Positions 17,886 to 26,717 of a stretch of 64,000 nucleotides of DNA are shown here, in pieces. Origin of the DNA: an uncultured Clostridia bacterium (GTDB lineage: Bacteria; Bacillota; Clostridia; Oscillospirales; Ruminococcaceae); the NCBI GenBank assembly GCA_947630555.1, contig CANRIA010000006.1, positions 1 through 64,000 of the forward strand. Direction: 5' to 3'. Below the pieces are notes generated by a model. It ran no database searches. It was not told the DNA's origin and saw nothing but the letters and a program-made list of their open reading frames with translations. The position numbers were made by a program, and so were the translations under genes. The stretch's first letter is position 1, and each line of letters begins with the position of its first letter.

Positions 17886-18623
17886 TCAATAAAACACTTT
17901 GTTGAGGTATAGCCCTTGTGCCGGGGCGGTCTTTCCTGCTTTTGTTCTATCCTTGCTGTCTATTATACTAGGCAGGCTGTCGGCGGCTATCCTGCCGTCG
18001 CTGATGAAAATAAGCGTGCCCACCATTATTCTTACCATATTATATAAAAAGCCGTTGGCGCTGACTTTGAAACTCACCATATCGCCCTCACGCTTTACCG
18101 AAAACTCGTTTACCACCCTTATGGTGCTTTTTTTATCGCACGCGGTCGAGCAGAACGCTTTGAAGTCATGCTCGCCCACAAACGCCTGCGCGGCTGCATT
18201 CATTTTGTTTTCATCAAGCGTTACATAGTGCATATGAGCGGTATGGGCATAAAACGGGTTCTTTATTCTGCTGTTGTGGACGAGATACTCATACTCTTTG
18301 CCCTTGCAGTCAAACCGTGCGTGAAAGCTGTCGGGCACTATCTCACATTTGCTTATGCCTATATCACCGGGCAGCAGTGCGTTAAGACCGAACACGACGC
18401 CTTTTTCGGTAATCGTACTTTCAGAATGAAAATTGAACACAAACTCTCTTGCGTGCACGCCCTTATCGGTGCGCGAACAGCCGTTTATAGTTACGTTTTC
18501 TTCTTTGAGCAGCGTACAGAGTGCTTCTTCTACCGTTTGCTGCACCGAGGCTGCATTACTTTGCCTTTGAAAGCCGTGGTATGCGGTGCCGTCATACGCC
18601 ATAGTGACCTTAAAATTTCTCAT
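17886..18623 (-). CDS. truA: tRNA pseudouridine(38-40) synthase
   Basis: 245 residues. It converts U38-U40 of the tRNA anticodon stem to pseudouridine. The N-terminus MRNFKVTMAYDGTAYHGFQR and the catalytic block GCSRTDKGVHAREFVF, with nucleophile Asp53, are diagnostic. FHARFDCKGKEYEYLVHNS and NGFLYNMVRIMVGTLIFISD complete the fold. Its ATG shares a base with the stop of the preceding small gene (TAATG), so the pair is translationally coupled. The DUF5711 gene follows 30 bases later. Confidence 0.96.
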   Translation of the reverse strand: MRNFKVTMAYDGTAYHGFQRQSNAASVQQTVEEALCTLLKEENVTINGCSRTDKGVHAREFVFNFHSESTITEKGVVFGLNALLPGDIGISKCEIVPDSFHARFDCKGKEYEYLVHNSRIKNPFYAHTAHMHYVTLDENKMNAAAQAFVGEHDFKAFCSTACDKKSTIRVVNEFSVKREGDMVSFKVSANGFLYNMVRIMVGTLIFISDGRIAADSLPSIIDSKDRTKAGKTAPAQGLYLNKVFY

Positions 18624-18934
18624 TATCTGATGTTATCCACCTGATCTATATTTTCAACGCGTATAAGCTTTTCGGTATTGCCTTTTTTGCCGTACACCAA
18701 AATTTTTACCCATTCTTCGTCGGCATCTGTTATCTTACAGTCTATCTCTTCATAATCGACCGTAATGGTACAGTCCCTGCCTATAATGCTATTGAAAACC
18801 TGTGACATCTGCACGTCCTCCCCTTTCAGTTTTCTTACTTCTTTTTCAAGCTTTTTTATACTTTTAAGCAGAGCTTCTATCTGCTCGTCCTGATCCATAT
18901 CTTTAAAAAGCTTAGTAAAATTGCCCACGTTCAT
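18623..18934 (-). CDS. Small coiled-coil plus Sm-like-fold hypothetical protein
   Basis: 103 residues in two parts. Residues about 10-40 (DQDEQIEALLKSIKKLEKEV) form a charged amphipathic helix or coiled coil. Residues about 50-100 (SIIGRDCTITVDYEEIDCKI, then DEEWVKILVYGKKG and EKLIRVENIDQVD) look like a small five-stranded beta barrel of Sm/Hfq-like character. The C-terminal part is clearly related to the small frameshifted gene just upstream, so the two are a tandem duplication. Start choice is ATG 18934 or GTG 18937; the ribosome-binding site AGCAGGG is very close. It is translationally coupled to truA. No published function is known to me; an RNA-binding role is a guess from the fold and context. 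Confidence 0.6.
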   Translation of the reverse strand: MNVGNFTKLFKDMDQDEQIEALLKSIKKLEKEVRKLKGEDVQMSQVFNSIIGRDCTITVDYEEIDCKITDADEEWVKILVYGKKGNTEKLIRVENIDQVDNIR

Positions 18935-18943
18935 CACCCTGCT

Positions 18944-19139
18944 TTATTTAATATCTACTCTTAATATGCTTTTAACAGCTATCAGCCGCAGCTTCTTAGG
19001 GGATTTACCCCCCATTCCACAAAATTTCGATCCATTCATTGCTTACGTCGGTAACTCTGCCCTCAACAGTCGGCATATCTTTTTCAGATGTATAGAACGC
19101 ACAATCTTTGCCGACGAGTTTTCTAAGTATCATATCCAT
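18944..19139 (-). pseudogene. Frameshifted small Sm-like-fold gene (broken at a G6 run)
   Basis: ATG 19139 follows a strong AGGAGG site. The frame gives 44 residues starting MDMILRKLVGKDCAFYTSEK and containing RVTDVSNEWIEILWNGG, ending at TAA 19005. That stop comes immediately after six G (19008-19013). If one G is skipped, reading continues as KSPKKLRLIAVKSILRVDIK and stops at 18944, ten bases before the next start, giving 64 residues. The extended protein aligns with the C-terminal domain of the downstream gene (GKDC/GRDC, EWIEIL/EWVKIL, and KLRLIAV...VDIK/KLIRVEN...VDNIR). The break may be a sequencing error, a recent mutation, phase variation or programmed +1 frameshifting. Confidence 0.7.
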
Positions 19140-19156
19140 GTTATTTCCTCCTGTAA

Positions 19157-19969
19157 TTATATAAAAAAGTTTATTTTATCTGCAAGCACTACCCCTGTTA
19201 TAAACACTGCTGTTACCGCAAGTGCGGCATAATCGCGAAAAGATGTTTTAAGCTGCTTTAGTCTTGTTCTGCCCTCTCCGCCGTGATAGCAGCGGCATTC
19301 CATTGCAAGTGCAAGTTCAACTGCACGGCGGAATGACGAAACTATAAGCGGCACGAATATAGGCACCAAAGCCTTTGCTCTTTTTATTATTGAGCCTGTT
19401 TCCATATCTGCGCCGCGTGCTTTTTGTGCTGACATTATTTTATCGGTATCTTCAATAAGCGTGGGTATAAAGCGCAGGGCTATTGTCATCATCATGGCAA
19501 GTTCATGCACGGGAACTTTTATTACTTTAAGCGGTGAGAACAGCCTTTCTATGGCATCGGTAAGCTGTATGGGAGATGTGGTATATGTAAGCAGCGAAGA
19601 TCCTATTATAAGCGCGACTATTCGTATTATCATGAACGCTGCGGTGGTAACGCCCAGCTTTGTTATTATAAGAAATTTCCATTTGAACAGAACGTCACCT
19701 GTGCGTATAAAAAGCAGGTTCAACAGCCCTGTGAATATCAGCAGCGGCATAAGCGGCTTTAAGCTTTTGAGCATCATTTTAAACGGTATGCCCGAAAGCA
19801 GAAACGCGCCCAGCACAAACACCATTCCCACGCCGAGACCGAAGAAGGTATCTGCTATAAAAAGCATTACTATAAACGCCACGATAAGTATTATTTTTAT
19901 CCGCGGATCAAGGCGGTGGATTATCGACTTGCCGGGAAAATATTGTCCTATGGTTATATCTTTGAGCAA
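19157..19969 (-). CDS. ecfT: Energy-coupling factor transporter transmembrane protein
   Basis: EcfT is the membrane scaffold joining the two ECF ATPases to interchangeable substrate-binding S subunits that import vitamins and trace metals. It begins near ITIGQYFPGKSIIHRLDPRI with the conserved H-R-L-D-P-R-x-K motif. Several hydrophobic helices follow, and AQKARGADMETG carries the A-R-G coupling-helix motif; a second such site is the less exact MECRCYHGGEGR. Both plausible starts are TTG. I chose 19969 because GGAGAG lies eight bases before it, giving 270 residues; the upstream TTG 19996 overlaps ecfA2. No S component is in the window, so substrate range is unknown. Confidence 0.92.
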   Translation of the reverse strand: MLKDITIGQYFPGKSIIHRLDPRIKIILIVAFIVMLFIADTFFGLGVGMVFVLGAFLLSGIPFKMMLKSLKPLMPLLIFTGLLNLLFIRTGDVLFKWKFLIITKLGVTTAAFMIIRIVALIIGSSLLTYTTSPIQLTDAIERLFSPLKVIKVPVHELAMMMTIALRFIPTLIEDTDKIMSAQKARGADMETGSIIKRAKALVPIFVPLIVSSFRRAVELALAMECRCYHGGEGRTRLKQLKTSFRDYAALAVTAVFITGVVLADKINFFI

Positions 19970-19982
19970 CTTTTTTTCTCTC

Positions 19983-20837
19983 CTACCTGTTTTCAAGCAG
20001 ACGCATTATCAGCTTTTTGCCGAACTCTACCGTATAAACGTCGTCTTCTATCGGCACGCCTGCGGCTTTTAGCCTGTTGAAAACTCTTGTTATCTGCGGC
20101 ACTGCCAGACCCATTTGTTCAAGCTCTTGTGAGCGGTGGAACACGTTCACGGGGGTATCATAGCAGAACACTTTCGCTTTGTTCATAACGAGTATTTTTG
20201 TGGTATGCTTTGCTATATCCTCCATAGAGTGCGAGACCATCATGACGGTGTTTTTCTTCTGCTGGTGATATTCGCGTATCTGCGCCAGTATGGCATCTCT
20301 GCCTTTGGGGTCAAGCCCCGATGCAGGTTCGTCAAGTATCAGCACTTTGGGATCCATTGCCATTACGCCTGCTATGGCGGCTCTCCTTTTCTGTCCGCCC
20401 GAAAGCTCAAACGGGCTTTTTTCCATAATATCCTCGCTGAGACCTACCATTCGCATGGATTCGCGCACGCGCTTATCGATCTCGCTATCTGAAAGACCCA
20501 TATTTTTAGGGCCAAAGGCTATATCTTTATAAACGCTTTCCTCAAAAAGCTGATACTCCGGGTACTGAAACACCAGCCCGACTTTAAAGCGTATATCTCG
20601 CAGGCGGCTCTTATCTTTCCAGAGCTGCTCGCCGTCTATGAAAACTTTGCCCGAAGTGGGCTTTAAAAGCCCGTTGAAATGCTGTATAAGGGTTGATTTT
20701 CCCGAACCTGTATGACCTATAATGCCGACAAGCTCGCCCTCATCTATTTCAAGGTCTACATTATCAACGGCTGTTTTGCAAAATGGCGTGCCCTCGCCAT
20801 AGACATATGTAAGACCCTCTGTTTTTATAATAGGCAT
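19983..20837 (-). CDS. ecfA2: Energy-coupling factor transporter ATPase 2
   Basis: 284-residue ABC-type ATPase of the ECF module. Walker A is GHTGSGKSTLIQHFNG (about residues 41-56), and the Q-loop is VFQYPEYQLFEESV. The signature is FELSGGQKRRAAIAGVMAMD and Walker B ILDEPASGLDP, with switch His in VMVSHSMED. The E-G-T-P-F segment after the N-terminal strand is typical of EcfA2. It forms a heterodimer with EcfA1, which is encoded upstream but separated by an unknown membrane-protein gene. The stop precedes the ecfT start by about a dozen bases. Confidence 0.94.
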   Translation of the reverse strand: MPIIKTEGLTYVYGEGTPFCKTAVDNVDLEIDEGELVGIIGHTGSGKSTLIQHFNGLLKPTSGKVFIDGEQLWKDKSRLRDIRFKVGLVFQYPEYQLFEESVYKDIAFGPKNMGLSDSEIDKRVRESMRMVGLSEDIMEKSPFELSGGQKRRAAIAGVMAMDPKVLILDEPASGLDPKGRDAILAQIREYHQQKKNTVMMVSHSMEDIAKHTTKILVMNKAKVFCYDTPVNVFHRSQELEQMGLAVPQITRVFNRLKAAGVPIEDDVYTVEFGKKLIMRLLENR

Positions 20838-20851
20838 AATATCTCCCTGCT

Positions 20852-21604
20852 TTAATTACGAGTTATTTCCTTCAGTTTCATGGTAAGTTCTATCAATGTG
20901 AACAAGCTCCATATCGGCACAAGCATTGATATTACCATAACAACGCATTTAACTTTTGAATAACCCGAATAATTTCTTATCCTGTAAAGAATGGTTATTG
21001 TCATTAACACAGTGATGACGGTATATATAACATACAAAGTACCAAATATCAGAAATACCACAAGCGGCACTGCGACATAACCGACGGTATATACGACTAA
21101 AAATATCAGCGACAGACCAAATGTGACGACAGTAACGAACCAGAAAAACGGATTTATTACCAAAGCGACTGCTATTACCGCAGTTTTAAGTATAAGATAT
21201 ATCCCAAAAGCCGCTGCTGCAACGGCAGATATCCACGCTATGGGGTAGCATATCCACAAAACAAGGCGTTGACGTTTTGCGCAGGCGGCATTGTATTCTT
21301 CATCGCTGCCGAAAAACCTTTCACGCTCTATCGGCGTTTTTGTTATTCTTACGATCACTGCCGCAAGAAGTATCACAAGCGGCACAGAAACCATTGCCGC
21401 TCCTGCGATAGAAATACACCGAAGAATGGAAAAACCGTCTATCAGTTTTATTATATCGCATATAAAAAGCACAAAATATACACACAGCGCCAGCGGCATA
21501 CCTATCAGATACAAAAGAGTTACGGCAAGGGTATTGCAGCGCAGCACCTTTGTTTTATCCAGTATCACGAACAGAAGTATTATGGCTAAAAGTATCCATA
21601 TCAT
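20852..21604 (-). CDS. Hypothetical polytopic membrane protein between the two ECF ATPase genes
   Basis: 250 residues with about six to seven hydrophobic helices (near 1-15, 28-50, 62-88, 117-145, 150-180, 185-205 and 220-240). A charged loop (RITKTPIERERFFGSDEEYN) lies after the third helix. I see no S-component signature and no ATPase or enzyme motif. The usual order is ecfA1-ecfA2-ecfT with no gap, so this gene is an insertion. Spacing is tight on both sides (15 and 20 bases), implying co-transcription. It might be an accessory or substrate-binding subunit, or simply a passenger. Confidence 0.6.
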   Translation of the reverse strand: MIWILLAIILLFVILDKTKVLRCNTLAVTLLYLIGMPLALCVYFVLFICDIIKLIDGFSILRCISIAGAAMVSVPLVILLAAVIVRITKTPIERERFFGSDEEYNAACAKRQRLVLWICYPIAWISAVAAAAFGIYLILKTAVIAVALVINPFFWFVTVVTFGLSLIFLVVYTVGYVAVPLVVFLIFGTLYVIYTVITVLMTITILYRIRNYSGYSKVKCVVMVISMLVPIWSLFTLIELTMKLKEITRN

Positions 21605-21623
21605 TTATATCTGCCCCTTTCGG

Positions 21624-22478
21624 TCAGTTCATCAAAAGCTTTGCAAGCTGCTCAACGCACTCGTCCTCTGTGATAGTTTCAGGGTCTAGCTCTACTCCCT
21701 CTTTTCTGAGAAGATAGACAAGCTCTGTCACCTGCGGAACATCAAGCCCTATGGAGCGCAGCTTTTCCACCTGCGAAAATATCTGCTTGGGTGTGCCGTC
21801 CATTATAATGTTTCCGCTGTCGGCGACAACCACTCTGTCTGCCTGCGCGGCTTCTTCCATATAATGCGTTATAAGCACTATTGTAACGCCCATTTCTTTA
21901 TTGAGCATTTTTATTGTTTTCATTACCTCCGCTCTGCCTTTGGGGTCTAGCATGGCGGTGGGTTCATCAAGAAGTATACACTCGGGGCGCATGGCTATCA
22001 GTCCTGCAATTGCTACCCTTTGTTTTTGTCCGCCCGAGAGTTTATGGGGGGCGTGTTCGCGGTAGTCGTACATATCTACGGTCTTTAGCGCATCGTCAAC
22101 GCGCCTGCGTATCTCTTTGGGCTCAACGCCCATATTTTCGAGCGCGAACGCAACGTCTTCCTCAACTATTGTGGCGACTATCTGATTATCGGGGTTTTGA
22201 AACACCATGCCCACACGCTGGCGTATAGGCAGGACGTTTTCTTCTTTTGAAGCATCTAAGCCGCAGGAAAACACGCTGCCCGACTGCGCGGTATTTATGG
22301 CATTAAAGCACTTGGCAAGCGTTGATTTTCCGCTGCCGTTGTGACCCAGCAGTGCGACGAACTCGCCTTTTTTTATATCGAGCGTAACGCCGTGCAGAAC
22401 TTCTGTTTCCGTGGGTTCTTCGGCTGATTCGTTTATATATGAAAATCGAAGCTCTTTTGCTGATAAAAAGTTTTCCAT
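21624..22478 (-). CDS. ecfA1: Energy-coupling factor transporter ATPase 1
   Basis: 284 residues from ATG 22478, preceded by AAGGAAAG; longer frames lack a signal. Walker A is [17 protein letters not shown], the Q-loop [20 protein letters not shown], which is characteristic of EcfA1, the signature [19 protein letters not shown], Walker [15 protein letters not shown], and switch His [10 protein letters not shown]. It pairs with EcfA2 to power the ECF transporter at the cytoplasmic face. The preceding 95 bases contain two short GC-rich hairpins. Confidence 0.95.
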   Translation of the reverse strand: MENFLSAKELRFSYINESAEEPTETEVLHGVTLDIKKGEFVALLGHNGSGKSTLAKCFNAINTAQSGSVFSCGLDASKEENVLPIRQRVGMVFQNPDNQIVATIVEEDVAFALENMGVEPKEIRRRVDDALKTVDMYDYREHAPHKLSGGQKQRVAIAGLIAMRPECILLDEPTAMLDPKGRAEVMKTIKMLNKEMGVTIVLITHYMEEAAQADRVVVADSGNIIMDGTPKQIFSQVEKLRSIGLDVPQVTELVYLLRKEGVELDPETITEDECVEQLAKLLMN

Positions 22479-22573
22479 GGTCTTTCCTTTTCTTTGATTA
22501 AGCTTTATGGTGCTGCTTTGAGGGTACTCCCCTCTTGGCGGCATGGCGGCGCACAAAGCGCCGAAAGCAGATG

Positions 22574-22735
22574 TCAGTCCTTCTTGAACTTGTCTATTAT
22601 ATCCTCTGCCTTATCCTTGACCTTTTCAAGGTTCTCTTTTGAAGCAAGATCCTTTGCCTTGTCCTTTACCTCGTCGGGGATCTTGTCCTCGATCTTTTCT
22701 ACCTTGTCTTTGATATCGCCCAGATCGAAGCCCAT
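22574..22735 (-). CDS. Small highly charged helical protein, 53 residues
   Basis: ATG 22735 with a perfect GGAGGTGATATAA upstream; stop TGA at 22574. The peptide starts [20 protein letters not shown] and continues with K-D-K-A repeats ([20 protein letters not shown]), so over half the residues are K, D or E. It is predicted to be one long amphipathic helix. The heptad-like K-D-K-A/V repeats resemble small antitoxin-like or LEA-like proteins, but this may only be composition, and no toxin partner is present. It sits in the operon between the radical SAM gene and ecfA1. Confidence 0.7.
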   Translation of the reverse strand: MGFDLGDIKDKVEKIEDKIPDEVKDKAKDLASKENLEKVKDKAEDIIDKFKKD

Positions 22736-22755
22736 TTATATCACCTCCATAAAAA

Positions 22756-23376
22756 TTATCTGTAGTTTTCGTTATCTGTAACATACTGCCGAACGCGCAG
22801 GGGTATGCCTAAGCTTAATGACAGTACGCGGCATTTTTCTATGTGCTCTGCCATATTACCCATATCAACGACTGTAAAGCCCGTTTTTATGCCGAGGCTA
22901 TTTACATCGGCGGCAAATTTGAGCATTTCATCAAACGCTATCTCGCCAAATTTGGGTCTTGTGATCTCGCAGTAGCTTTTGCTGTCGGGGGCATTAAGGC
23001 TTATTGAAACGCTGTCTACAGCGCCTTTGAGTGTGCTTATATCAAACAAAGGATATATCAGCCTTACTAAACCGTTGGTATTTATGCGTATACTTATATT
23101 GCCTTTGCTTTTGATATATTTTGCGGTATCTAAAAGCACTGTCGCTCTCTCCATAGGTTCGCCATAGCCGCAGAAAACGACTTCTTTTATACTGCTCACA
23201 TTCAGCTTATCGAAAGCCTGCTTTATTTCGTCTAAAGTGGGTTCATGCTCCAGCCAGAGGGGATCGTTGCCCACTATGCTGTCGCCGCCCTTGCGTATAC
23301 AAAAAACGCAGTCGCAGGGGCATTTGTTTGTTATATTGGCATATGTCCTGCCGTCAAATCCATAAAATACAGTCAT
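22756..23376 (-). CDS. Radical SAM protein, TatD-associated type
   Basis: 206-residue radical SAM protein. NITNKCPCDCVFCIRKGGDS holds the C-x3-C-x2-C [4Fe-4S] motif. VVFCGYGEPMERATVLLDTA is the S-adenosylmethionine-binding G-E-P segment, and IRINTNGL and SVSISLNAPDS are typical later strands. The short length and the N-T-N-G-L and C-I-R features match the family annotated as TatD-family-associated radical SAM proteins, although no tatD is adjacent here. There is no C-terminal accessory cluster domain. The reaction is unknown. It is co-transcribed with the methyltransferase upstream (12-base gap). Confidence 0.8.
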   Translation of the reverse strand: MTVFYGFDGRTYANITNKCPCDCVFCIRKGGDSIVGNDPLWLEHEPTLDEIKQAFDKLNVSSIKEVVFCGYGEPMERATVLLDTAKYIKSKGNISIRINTNGLVRLIYPLFDISTLKGAVDSVSISLNAPDSKSYCEITRPKFGEIAFDEMLKFAADVNSLGIKTGFTVVDMGNMAEHIEKCRVLSLSLGIPLRVRQYVTDNENYR

Positions 23377-23388
23377 TACTATCCTTCT

Positions 23389-24258
23389 TTACCTATCGCT
23401 TTGCCATACTGCTGTTGAGCCGCACGGCAGCGCAAGAGATGTGCTTTCAACTTTAAGACCTATTTCATCGGCTGTAACTCTGCCGCCGAAACGCTTTATC
23501 ATTATTTCTGACAGCATATACGCCATTACCGAGGGTGAAAGACCCGTGGTATAGCTATTCAGCAGGAACATTACCGGCTTTTCGCTCATAACCCCTGCGC
23601 ACAGTTTCAGAAGGCTGTATATGCAGTCTTCCAGCTTCCACACCTCGCCGCCCGGCCCTCTGCCATAGCTTGGTGGGTCCATTATGACGATATCGTAATA
23701 ATTCTGCCTGCGGATCTCCCTTGACACAAACTTTTCGCAGTCGTCTACTATCCAGCGTATCGGTCTGTCCGAAAGTCCCGAGGCTGCGGCGTTCTCTCTT
23801 GCCCACTGCACCATGCCTTTAGATGCATCTACGTGTGTTACAGCGGCTCCTGCCGCCGCGCAAGCGAGAGTAGCACCGCCTGTATACGCAAACAAATTGA
23901 GAACTTTAAGCTGTCGTTTGCTGCGGCTTATGGTATCGCTGAGAAGCTGCCAGTTCACCGCCTGCTCGGGGAAAAGCCCTGTATGTTTAAATCCCGTTGG
24001 GCGAATGATGAAATTCAGCCTGCCGTTTGTTATCTGCCAGCTTTCGGGAAGTTTTTTTCTGTACTCCCACTCGCCGCCGCCTTTTTGAGAGCGGTGGTAC
24101 ACTGCCGCGGCTTTATCCCAAAGAGCCTTATCTTTTTCGGTCTGCCAGATTATTTGCGGGTCGGGGCGAACGAGCAGTGTGCCGCCCCAGCTTTCCAGCT
24201 TTTCGCCGCATGATGTATCAAGTATTTTGTAGTCCTGCCAGTTATCTGCTATTCTCAT
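23389..24258 (-). CDS. Class I SAM-dependent methyltransferase, RlmI/RlmK-like
   Basis: 289-residue Rossmann methyltransferase of the family containing rRNA cytosine methyltransferases. Motif I is VLNLFAYTGGATLACAAAGA, then VDASKGMVQWARENA, WIVDDCEKFVSRE and the catalytic-type VIMDPPSYGRGPGGEVWKLE (motif IV, D-P-P-S-Y). The N-terminal PUA domain of E. coli RlmI is absent; instead the first about 100 residues hold beta-rich sequence including TGFKHTGLFPEQAVNW. Its ATG lies two bases after the glmM stop, so coupling is likely. RNA is the probable substrate, but this is inference. Confidence 0.85.
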   Translation of the reverse strand: MRIADNWQDYKILDTSCGEKLESWGGTLLVRPDPQIIWQTEKDKALWDKAAAVYHRSQKGGGEWEYRKKLPESWQITNGRLNFIIRPTGFKHTGLFPEQAVNWQLLSDTISRSKRQLKVLNLFAYTGGATLACAAAGAAVTHVDASKGMVQWARENAAASGLSDRPIRWIVDDCEKFVSREIRRQNYYDIVIMDPPSYGRGPGGEVWKLEDCIYSLLKLCAGVMSEKPVMFLLNSYTTGLSPSVMAYMLSEIMIKRFGGRVTADEIGLKVESTSLALPCGSTAVWQSDR

Positions 24259-24260
24259 AG

Positions 24261-25613
24261 TTATTTAGCCGCAAACTTTTCTATAGCGGCAGCGATATTC
24301 TGCGCATACTCGGTTATAACGCCGAAATTCTTGCCCTCTATCATAACTCTTACAAGCGGTTCTGTACCCGACTCGCGAATGAGTATCCTGCCGTCGTCGC
24401 CAAGTTTGTCTTTATACATATCTATAGTATTTACTACCTCTTCGTCGGTCTTCCACTTGCCCTTTTTATCGGCGGTTATCTCAACGTTTTTGAGTATCTG
24501 CGGATAAGATGTCATAACGCCTGCAAGCTCTGAAGCCTTTGCGCCTGTTTTACTGAGTATTTCAAGCAATTTTACTGCGGTAAGTTCGCCGTCGCCGGTG
24601 GTAGCTTCGTCGAGGAAAATTATATGGCCAGACTGCTCGCCGCCGAGGTTATAGCCGCCGTTTTGCATTTCTTCAAGAACGTATCTGTCGCCGACCTGTG
24701 TGGTGGCAACAAGCACGCCGTTTTGCTTTGCGAATTTGAAAAAGCCGAGGTTGGTCATAACGGTGACAACACAGCAGTTTGATTTAAGCTTACCTGTAGC
24801 TTTCATATACTTAGAGAAAATAGCAAGCAGTTTGTCGCCGTCTATTATATTGCCCTGTTCATCGCAGGCAAGGCATCTGTCGGCATCGCCGTCAAAAGCA
24901 AGACCAACATGGCATTTGTTATCAACGGTGGCTTTACAAAGCGCGTCCATATGAGTAGAGCCGCAGTCTTTATTGATATTTGTGCCGTCGGGCTTATTGT
25001 TTATAAACACGCAGTTAGCGCCCAGACCTTTGAACAGCTTATCTGCACACTCTGAAGATGCACCGTTGGCACAGTCTATACACACTTTAAGGCCGCGGAA
25101 ATCGCCCTCAATAGTCTTCATAATATAACGGACATAATCCCACTGGGCGTTCTTTTCATAGACAACTCTGCCTATGAGTGAACCGCTTGAAAGACATATG
25201 CTTTCGGGGTTATCAAGCACCAGTTCTTCTATTTCGTTTTCGATAGAATCGGGCAGTTTGAAGCCTGTGCCTGCAAACAGCTTTATGCCGTTAAATTCAA
25301 CCGGGTTATGAGATGCCGATATCATAACGCCTGCATCTGCTTCGTACTTCTTTACGAGCATTGCGACTGCCGGCGTGGGCACTACCCCGAGAACGTGTGC
25401 ATCTGCGCCCACAGAGCATATGCCTGCAATAAGTGCTGCTTCAAGCACATCGCCCGAGATACGCGTATCTTTGCCTATAAGTATCTTAGGTTTGCGGTTT
25501 GTTGTCTTAGTAAGCACAAGTGCTGCCGCTCTGCCTATGTTCATAGCGGTCTCGCAGGTAAGCTCTGTTATCGCTACACCTCTTGCGCCGTCTGTTCCAA
25601 AAAGTCTTCCCAT
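24261..25613 (-). CDS. glmM: Phosphoglucosamine mutase
   Basis: 450 residues. It converts glucosamine-6-phosphate to glucosamine-1-phosphate for UDP-GlcNAc and peptidoglycan. Start MGRLFGTDGARGVA is typical. The active-site serine is Ser101 in MISASHNPVEFNGIKLF. The metal loop is AFDGDADRCLA, the sugar loop GGEQSGHIIFLDEATTGDG, and the phosphate loop RESGTEPLVRVMIEG. It lies downstream of ruvB (37 bases) in a long minus-strand run and just ahead of the methyltransferase gene. In this region it supplies the same pathway as murA, which uses UDP-GlcNAc. Confidence 0.97.
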   Translation of the reverse strand: MGRLFGTDGARGVAITELTCETAMNIGRAAALVLTKTTNRKPKILIGKDTRISGDVLEAALIAGICSVGADAHVLGVVPTPAVAMLVKKYEADAGVMISASHNPVEFNGIKLFAGTGFKLPDSIENEIEELVLDNPESICLSSGSLIGRVVYEKNAQWDYVRYIMKTIEGDFRGLKVCIDCANGASSECADKLFKGLGANCVFINNKPDGTNINKDCGSTHMDALCKATVDNKCHVGLAFDGDADRCLACDEQGNIIDGDKLLAIFSKYMKATGKLKSNCCVVTVMTNLGFFKFAKQNGVLVATTQVGDRYVLEEMQNGGYNLGGEQSGHIIFLDEATTGDGELTAVKLLEILSKTGAKASELAGVMTSYPQILKNVEITADKKGKWKTDEEVVNTIDMYKDKLGDDGRILIRESGTEPLVRVMIEGKNFGVITEYAQNIAAAIEKFAAK

Positions 25614-25650
25614 AAAAAACGTCTCCTTTATAAATATATCTTAAATAAAA

Positions 25651-26691
25651 TTAAAAACTGTACTGACCGTCTTTTGGTATGCCAAGATGCCTATAGGCAA
25701 GTTCTGTTGCACATCTGCCGCCTTTAGTTCTGTTAAGAAAGCCAAGCTGCATCAAAAACGGTTCACACACGCCCTCGATAGTAGCGGCATCTTCACCAAG
25801 CGACTGCGCAAGCGTTTCAAGACCGACAGGGCCGCCGCTGTAGTTTATGATTATCGCCCGAAGAATACGTCTGTCAAGTTCATCAAGACCGAGTTTGTCG
25901 ACTTCCATTCGGTTAAGCGCTATATCTACCATTTCTTTGGTAAGCTTGCCGCTGCCCATAACATCTGCATAGTCTCTTGCGCGGCGAAGAAATCTGTTGG
26001 CTATACGCGGCGTACCACGGGAACGCGAGGCAAGTTCTTTTGCGCCTTCTTCATCGCATGGTACGCAAAGTATCACCGAAGAGCGCATGATTATCTCGCA
26101 AAGTTCATCTGTGGTATACGGCTCTAGGTGCGCCTCAATGCCGAACCTGTCACGCAACGGTTTAGTAAGCTGACCTGCGATAGTGGTCGCGCCTATAAGA
26201 GTGAACTTATTGAGGTCTAGCCTTATGCTTCTTGCGGCAGGGCCTTTGCCGACTATTATATCAAGCGCGTAATCTTCCATAGCCGGGTAGAGTATCTCCT
26301 CGACTGCTTTTGAGAGGCGGTGTATCTCATCTATAAAAAGCACGTCGCCCTCTTGCAGATTTGTCAGCAGTGCGGCAAGGTCACCGGGCTTTTGTATTGC
26401 CGAGCCGTTTGTCTTGCGGCAGTTTACACCCATTTCGTGCGCAATTATCTCCGCCAGAGTGGTCTTGCCGAGCCCCGGAGGGCCGTAAAGCAGCACATGG
26501 TCAAGGACTTCTCCCCTTTTCTTTGCCGCTTCGATATAGACTTTCATGTTCTCCTTTACCTTTGACTGACCGATATACTCATCAAGCAGCTTTGGGCGCA
26601 GACTTCTTTCGATCTCGTCCTCGGCTTCCTGACGAATAGGTTCGGGAGAAACTATTCTGTTTTCAAAATCAAATTCGCTGTTTTCTATCAA
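25651..26691 (-). CDS. ruvB: Holliday junction branch migration helicase RuvB
   Basis: 346-residue AAA+ motor of the RuvABC resolvasome. Walker A is [18 protein letters not shown] (G70-T77), Walker [10 protein letters not shown], sensor [19 protein letters not shown] with the arginine finger, and a C-terminal winged-helix starting near [20 protein letters not shown]. The start is TTG 26691 with GGGGAG nine bases upstream. It is third in ruvC-ruvA-ruvB, with RuvA 26 bases before. Confidence 0.97.
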   Translation of the reverse strand: MIENSEFDFENRIVSPEPIRQEAEDEIERSLRPKLLDEYIGQSKVKENMKVYIEAAKKRGEVLDHVLLYGPPGLGKTTLAEIIAHEMGVNCRKTNGSAIQKPGDLAALLTNLQEGDVLFIDEIHRLSKAVEEILYPAMEDYALDIIVGKGPAARSIRLDLNKFTLIGATTIAGQLTKPLRDRFGIEAHLEPYTTDELCEIIMRSSVILCVPCDEEGAKELASRSRGTPRIANRFLRRARDYADVMGSGKLTKEMVDIALNRMEVDKLGLDELDRRILRAIIINYSGGPVGLETLAQSLGEDAATIEGVCEPFLMQLGFLNRTKGGRCATELAYRHLGIPKDGQYSF

Positions 26692-26717
26692 TCGTTGTAC
26701 TCCCCTGTCCTATCAAA

